From Lumbricus rubellus (Eukaryota > Annelida > Clitellata > Crassiclitellata > Lumbricidae): DNA of 64,000 nucleotides. The stretch's first letter is position 1, and each line of letters starts with the position of its first letter. The position numbers and the translations under genes are program-made. Under the pieces are notes generated by a model, which did not search any database, had not been told where the DNA came from, and worked only from the letters and a program-made list of their open reading frames with translations. Shown piece after piece: positions 62,601-64,000 of the stretch. The stretch lies in assembly GCA_945859605.1 (NCBI GenBank), contig OX243822.1:3074324-3138323 (forward strand), given 5' to 3'.

Positions 62601-63163
62601 TTTCTTTTGGTCTTGTTTGGACTATGGCGCTATATAAATCGTCTTATTATAATGCTATTAATCATCACCTTCAAGACAGTCGACCATTGTTGTTGATATT
62701 AGTATTATTATTGTTGGTATTATTATAATCATCATCGCTTTTATTTTCAACACCACTGTAAGGTGATTAGACTTGCCTATATATAAGGCCAACGTAAACC
62801 TTCGACTGCTGACTTAATCTGGCAAAAATTATTGTCCAATAGTGGTATTTGGTCAGACCACAATATCATCTCTTATTATTTAATATTAATCATCATCTTC
62901 ACTACCATCATCAATCACATTAATCATAATTATAATCATAATTGCTGTCGTTGTCATTATAATTATACAATACAATTGTCATTTCAATCAGTTGAAGTTA
63001 ATGTTCCTCCTGTAGGAGAATCTTCAGAAATGGCAAACTTCGTCGTAGAAATACAGATTGCTAGTATATATAATAGCCTACCGGGGTGTCCGGCCAATTG
63101 TATCCAGCTGTTTCTCTTCTGCAGCACAGCATCAGTGGCGGGTGCCGACAACTCCAAGGCATT
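50620..63163 (-). CDS. ITPK: Inositol-trisphosphate 3-kinase, catalytic region (gene span, 9 exons, 5' end beyond window)
   Basis: ITPKs phosphorylate Ins(1,4,5)P3 to Ins(1,3,4,5)P4, usually in the cytoplasm, and shape calcium signalling. Exons in coding order: 63163-63082, 62213-62064, 60004-59932, 59416-59281, 57132-57076, 55953-55900, 54519-54400, 53998-53825 and 50679-50620; 906 bases, 301 residues plus stop, phases all consistent. Motifs, numbered from the first visible residue: WIQLAGHPG (20-28), the P-x3-D-x-K-x-G inositol-phosphate kinase signature PSVMDIKIG (92-100), SSLL (228-231), WMIDFAKT (243-250) and [11 protein letters not shown] near the end. Catalytic-site D246 is kept, but the family's usual IDFGKT is IDFAKT here. 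The segment aligns end to end with vertebrate ITPKA/B catalytic domains. The variable N-terminus is outside the window. Confidence 0.94.
50721..50936 (-). mobile_element. tRNA-derived SINE (family A), inverted
   Basis: GCACTTGTTATAGCGCTCC, CAGAGGCGCTCCTGACTAC, GCTGAGCAATTGCGAGTG and CCACTACACCACCGCTC. Starts about 40 bp upstream of the last ITPK exon's acceptor, in its intron. Confidence 0.85.
51030..51466. mobile_element. TIR-family element, one clear end
   Basis: The right end GAGTGGCAACGCT is that of the 42036 element; internal AACCCAAGATCTTGTGAAAA is also shared. The left boundary near 51030 is not clear. Confidence 0.55.
51605..51930. pseudogene. Two LINE 3' ends in opposite orientation
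   Basis: 51605-51850 reads on the minus strand as a degraded LINE C-terminus and tail (GGTGCTATATATAATTG). 51855-51925 is a plus-strand tail (GCCGGGAGCGCTTCTGAGC, GAAGAGGCGCTATATAAAA). Together they form an imperfect foldback. Confidence 0.6.
51981..52323. mobile_element. 343-bp TIR element (AGCGTTGCCACTC family)
   Basis: Left AGCGTTGCCACTCC, right GAGTGTTGCAACGCT. Interior TTCACAAGATCTTGGG and GATGACTAAAAAAA/GTCGTCAG blocks. In an ITPK intron; no open frame. Confidence 0.75.
53293..53380. repeat. Compound foldback with duplicated inner arm
   Basis: Outer arms ATGCTACAAGATGCTTGATA and TATCAATCATCTTGTAGCAT; inner GCGACATCCCTC and AAGGGATGTCGC, followed by a second right-hand copy ATAAGGGATGTAGCG. 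It directly follows an ACACCTTTTAAACGGTGTC module. Confidence 0.8.
53590..53815 (+). repeat. (TTGA)n-tailed dispersed repeat
   Basis: Ends TTCTGCGTTCTGCCAGCCTG, TTTTGATTAAACGAAAATTG and (ATTG)n. An inverted copy with the same end is at about 61400-61480. It ends just before ITPK exon 53998-53825. Confidence 0.65.
53825..53998 (-). CDS. ITPK: ITPK exon: SSLL and IDFAKT
   Basis: [58 protein letters not shown]. Holds the catalytic-site Asp (D246) and the C-terminal GN.EDGYL.GL motif. Ala248 replaces the glycine usual in ITPKs; IDFAHT in IPMK/IP6K enzymes also has Ala. Donor GTGTGG. Confidence 0.95.
54400..54519 (-). CDS. ITPK: ITPK exon: helical segment before VIGSSLL
   Basis: Forty codons: [34 protein letters not shown] and [17 protein letters not shown] aligns with LEISPFFKTHE. 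Acceptor GCATAG; donor GTCTGA is weak but the only one in phase that leads to the next exon. Confidence 0.9.
54671..54826 (+). mobile_element. SINE (family A), 5'-truncated
   Basis: From ACCGTGGGCAAGTCCTTCAC through GCTTCGGCGTGAAACTCC to GGAGCGCTATAACAAGTG and AAACAAACAAAC. Lacks the tRNA-like head. In an ITPK intron. Confidence 0.87.
55900..55953 (-). CDS. ITPK: ITPK micro-exon
   Basis: Eighteen codons, [18 protein letters not shown], matching KADGTCNTNFKKTQALEQ. Acceptor TTCTAG, donor GTAAGG. Located by phase and family alignment. Confidence 0.92.
56515..56696. mobile_element. 182-bp TIR element (GTAAGCGGGTCCCTAT family)
   Basis: Left GTAAGCAGGTCCCTATGTT and right ATAGGGACCCGCTTAC are inverted. 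Interior has CCCTATCCCTAACCCTAACC and CGACCCTCACGATGCCTAAC in tandem. No coding capacity. Confidence 0.75.
57076..57132 (-). CDS. ITPK: ITPK exon: SLGFRIE segment
   Basis: Nineteen codons, [19 protein letters not shown], matching WRETMSSTSTLGFRIEGIK. Acceptor TTTCAG, donor GTAAGA. The GGTCA array 57160-57440 lies right upstream of its acceptor in transcript sense. Confidence 0.93.
57160..57440 (+). repeat. AGGTCA-rich ~20-bp tandem repeat in ITPK
   Basis: TAGGTCAAACAATGGAAG, TAGGTCAAGCAATGTAAG, TAGGTCAGACAATTAAAG and further looser copies to about 57435. Interrupted at about 57310-57380 by a minus copy of the GGCCTCTGTTGTCA repeat. Confidence 0.85.
57577..58200 (+). repeat. ~310-bp tandem duplication in an ITPK intron
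   Basis: 57577-57887 and 57888-58200 share CAGCATTCAACGA, TCTCTGGTCATGACTG, ACGGGCGCTATATAAATCC, an (AATG)n tract, GCCATTTTGTCATGACACAG, GCTTTCTCACACAC and TTATAGACACCTTTAAAACG. Identity is high, but the AATG tracts differ in length. Confidence 0.88.
58415..59270. mobile_element. 856-bp TIR element with internal ~200-bp repeats, possibly piggyBac-like
   Basis: Ends TTAACACTCGAGTGCCC and GGGCACTCGAGGGTTAT are inverted; next inside are GGGGGGTCCGCGCGGACCCC and GGGTCCGGTCGGACCCCC. Three diverged tandem copies (TTAATATCTTGAGAAGGGAT, TGGAATATCGT, AATCGATTG, ACACCACCTGGTGT) fill the interior. A TTAA/TTAT at the ends could be a piggyBac-type target site. No transposase is seen. Confidence 0.75.
59281..59416 (-). 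CDS. ITPK: ITPK exon: [11 protein letters not shown] and AVTKLRYMQ
   Basis: [37 protein letters not shown] and VTKLRYMQ. Aligns with the family's DMYEKM..VDP..PT.EE..Q.AVTKPRYMQ. Acceptor GCTTAG, donor GTTAGA. A TIR element (58415-59270) ends about 10 bp inside the next intron. Confidence 0.95.
59420..59931. other. ITPK intron, nothing recognised
   Basis: AT-rich sequence with short GAACTGCAC repeats (about 59620, 59750). No coding or structural signal. Confidence 0.5.
59932..60004 (-). CDS. ITPK: ITPK exon: P-x3-D-x-K-x-G signature
   Basis: [20 protein letters not shown] then KIGTR. MEDLL and PSVMDIKIG align with QMEDLLADF and PCVMDCKMG of vertebrate enzymes. Acceptor CATCAG, donor GTAAAA. 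Confidence 0.94.
60014..60022 (-). promoter_or_regulatory. Candidate U12 branch site (TGACCTAAA)
   Basis: Partial match to TTCCTTRAY, with the candidate branch A 10-11 bases before the acceptor; U12-type introns typically have short branch-acceptor spacing. There is no polypyrimidine tract between it and the acceptor CATCAG, also as expected. Confidence 0.5.
60250..60450 (+). pseudogene. LINE 3'-end fragments
   Basis: Two tails in series: GTAGTGCTGTGAGAGGCG (about 60335) and GAGCGCCTCTGAGTAGTTTT ... GGAGCGGTATATAAATG (about 60397-60440), the second with (AATG)n. Confidence 0.65.
60451..62063. other. Rest of the U12-type ITPK intron
   Basis: AT-rich. Palindromic-module copies lie near 60740, 61168, 61490 and 61625, a (CAAT)n at about 61415-61445 and a GGATGCCACTCATAGC element left end at 61817. 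No exon is needed here by phase. Confidence 0.5.
62054..62063 (-). promoter_or_regulatory. U12-type 5' splice site (GTATCCTTTG)
   Basis: Immediately follows ITPK exon 62213-62064. It matches the U12-type consensus RTATCCTTT at every position. The intron runs to 60005 and is in phase 1. Confidence 0.82.
62064..62213 (-). CDS. ITPK: ITPK exon: N-lobe
   Basis: [17 protein letters not shown], then [19 protein letters not shown] and EVEYNDA. Matches the family pattern (ILK..C..E...L..LM.D.LRPFVPAYYG). Acceptor TTCCAG; the donor GTATCCTTTG is of U12 type, phase 1. Confidence 0.92.
62277..62510 (-). pseudogene. CR1-like LINE ORF2 C-terminus
   Basis: Reads [20 protein letters not shown], then [19 protein letters not shown] and stop, the classic CR1-type ending. 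It is followed by GTCGGGAGCGCCCCTGAATAG. It lies just upstream of an ITPK acceptor and on the same strand, so it is transcribed within the intron. Confidence 0.88.
63082..63163 (-). CDS. ITPK: ITPK exon (first in window): start of catalytic domain
   Basis: [18 protein letters not shown] then [10 protein letters not shown], with the glycine codon split after its first base. Acceptor ATCTAG, donor GTAGGC. SWVQLAGHAG is the family equivalent. Upstream exons should lie beyond 64000. Confidence 0.88.
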
Positions 63164-63261
63164 CTAGATCAACACAAGTACACAATAAAGCTATGCTAAT
63201 AATGGTTGTAAAACTACTGTCCAAAATAAGTCAAAAGTACACACGCTATACATATTTGCTA

Positions 63262-63515
63262 CACACCGTCCACCTCGTTCATCCAACAGATTTGACCTCT
63301 TGGTTCCTCGAACTAGAGCTGACATGGCTCAGTCTCGATCATTTGTCTCAATTGGTCCTTCTCTTTGAAATACTCTTTCTGTTCGCTCTATACACTTCTG
63401 TCTGGCAGTCTCTCCTCTGCTTTGTCTCCTCTCAAAACCTGTTTCTTCTCCCAGGGCTATGCGCACTGAAAGCGCCTCTGTTCGGTTCACAATGATACTG
63501 GAGGCACTTTATTAA
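63262..63515 (+). pseudogene. CR1-like LINE C-terminal fragment
   Basis: RFDLLVPRTRADMAQSRSFV then SIGPSLWNTL, with frame breaks after. The tail GAAAGCGCCTCTG...GAGGCACTTTATTAAT is decayed. Confidence 0.75.
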
Positions 63516-64000
63516 TTAAGCTCAAAGTACGTATAAAGAACATCAAAAATACGTGCGCGCTCCCACACGCACACCCACACCACCCACACCCACACCACCC
63601 CCTCACACACACACACACACACACACACTGATAAGCATATACATATATACCGTAATATTTTGTATATATAGGCCTATATATATATATATATATGCACAAC
63701 GACGTTATCTCAGTCGTCTAAGTGACATTTAGCGCACGTCGATCTATGAGGGTCGGGTAAGACTAATAGTATACACGCAAGCCAGTAAAACCAATATACG
63801 GCCGCGATTAGAGGAGCTTCTTCTTCACTTCTGAGTCTAAACTATAGCGAATATTATAGGATCAAAGAAAGCGGACAGAATTCGACAATAAATCGCAAAA
63901 AACTCCAACCATGGCAGCCGCAGAAGAAGCTGTAGAACCGTGATGCCTGTTACAGTGGTACTGCCCGGGTACAGATTACATTATAGGAGGCTATAGGAGC
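63516..64000. other. Upstream ITPK sequence, no exon recognised
   Basis: Contains a (CA)n tract (63600-63630), TATATA repeats (63650-63695) and AT-rich DNA. No exon could be matched to the poorly conserved ITPK N-terminus. Confidence 0.45.

Overview
The window looks like nuclear DNA of an animal, most likely an invertebrate and possibly marine; I cannot name the species. The genes are split by GT-AG introns of up to about 13 kb. The coding exons are fairly GC-rich inside AT-rich, microsatellite-laden non-coding DNA. There are several families of tRNA-derived SINEs, decayed CR1-like LINE 3' ends and many small inverted-repeat elements. No bacterial operon, rRNA gene, CRISPR array or complete autonomous transposon was seen.

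Three host genes are supported, all on the minus strand. (1) A testis-specific-kinase-type (TESK) protein kinase runs from an ATG at 39109 down through ten exons and off the left edge at base 1; 496 codons were rebuilt with every splice phase matching. (2) An intronless SNRNP35 gene (U11/U12 snRNP 35 kDa protein) lies at 45606-44833. (3) The catalytic part of an inositol-trisphosphate 3-kinase (ITPK) lies at 63163-50620 in nine exons, 301 residues to the stop, with its N-terminus beyond the right edge. One ITPK intron (62063-60005) has a U12-type 5' splice site, so the window holds both a minor-spliceosome protein gene and a likely substrate of that spliceosome.

Layout. 1-39 kb: TESK, mostly introns. 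These hold a nearly perfect 1.93-kb tandem duplication (828-4685), an array of repeats carrying copies of a TESK splice acceptor (4983-5720), a LINE reverse-transcriptase remnant (9542-10580), a diverged tandem duplication (10785-12375), a 37-bp minisatellite (22308-22815) and nested hAT-like elements (34770-35572). 39.1-44.8 kb: intergenic, with simple arrays, SINEs and inverted-repeat elements. 44.5-44.8 kb: an array in the SNRNP35 3' flank whose unit resembles reverse-transcriptase motif A. 45.6-50.6 kb: intergenic, with a long-arm inverted-repeat element, a GC-rich perfect hairpin and an hAT-like MITE. 50.6-63.2 kb: ITPK, with an inverted-repeat element ending about 10 bp from a splice donor.

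The most unusual global feature is a short palindromic module (core ACACCTTTTAAACGGTGT, often followed 15-25 bp later by TATATAA). It occurs roughly 40 times or more on both strands and is embedded in several larger repeats. The genes share no obvious pathway: TESK is a cytoskeleton-linked kinase family, SNRNP35 acts in minor-intron splicing, and ITPK in inositol phosphate signalling.
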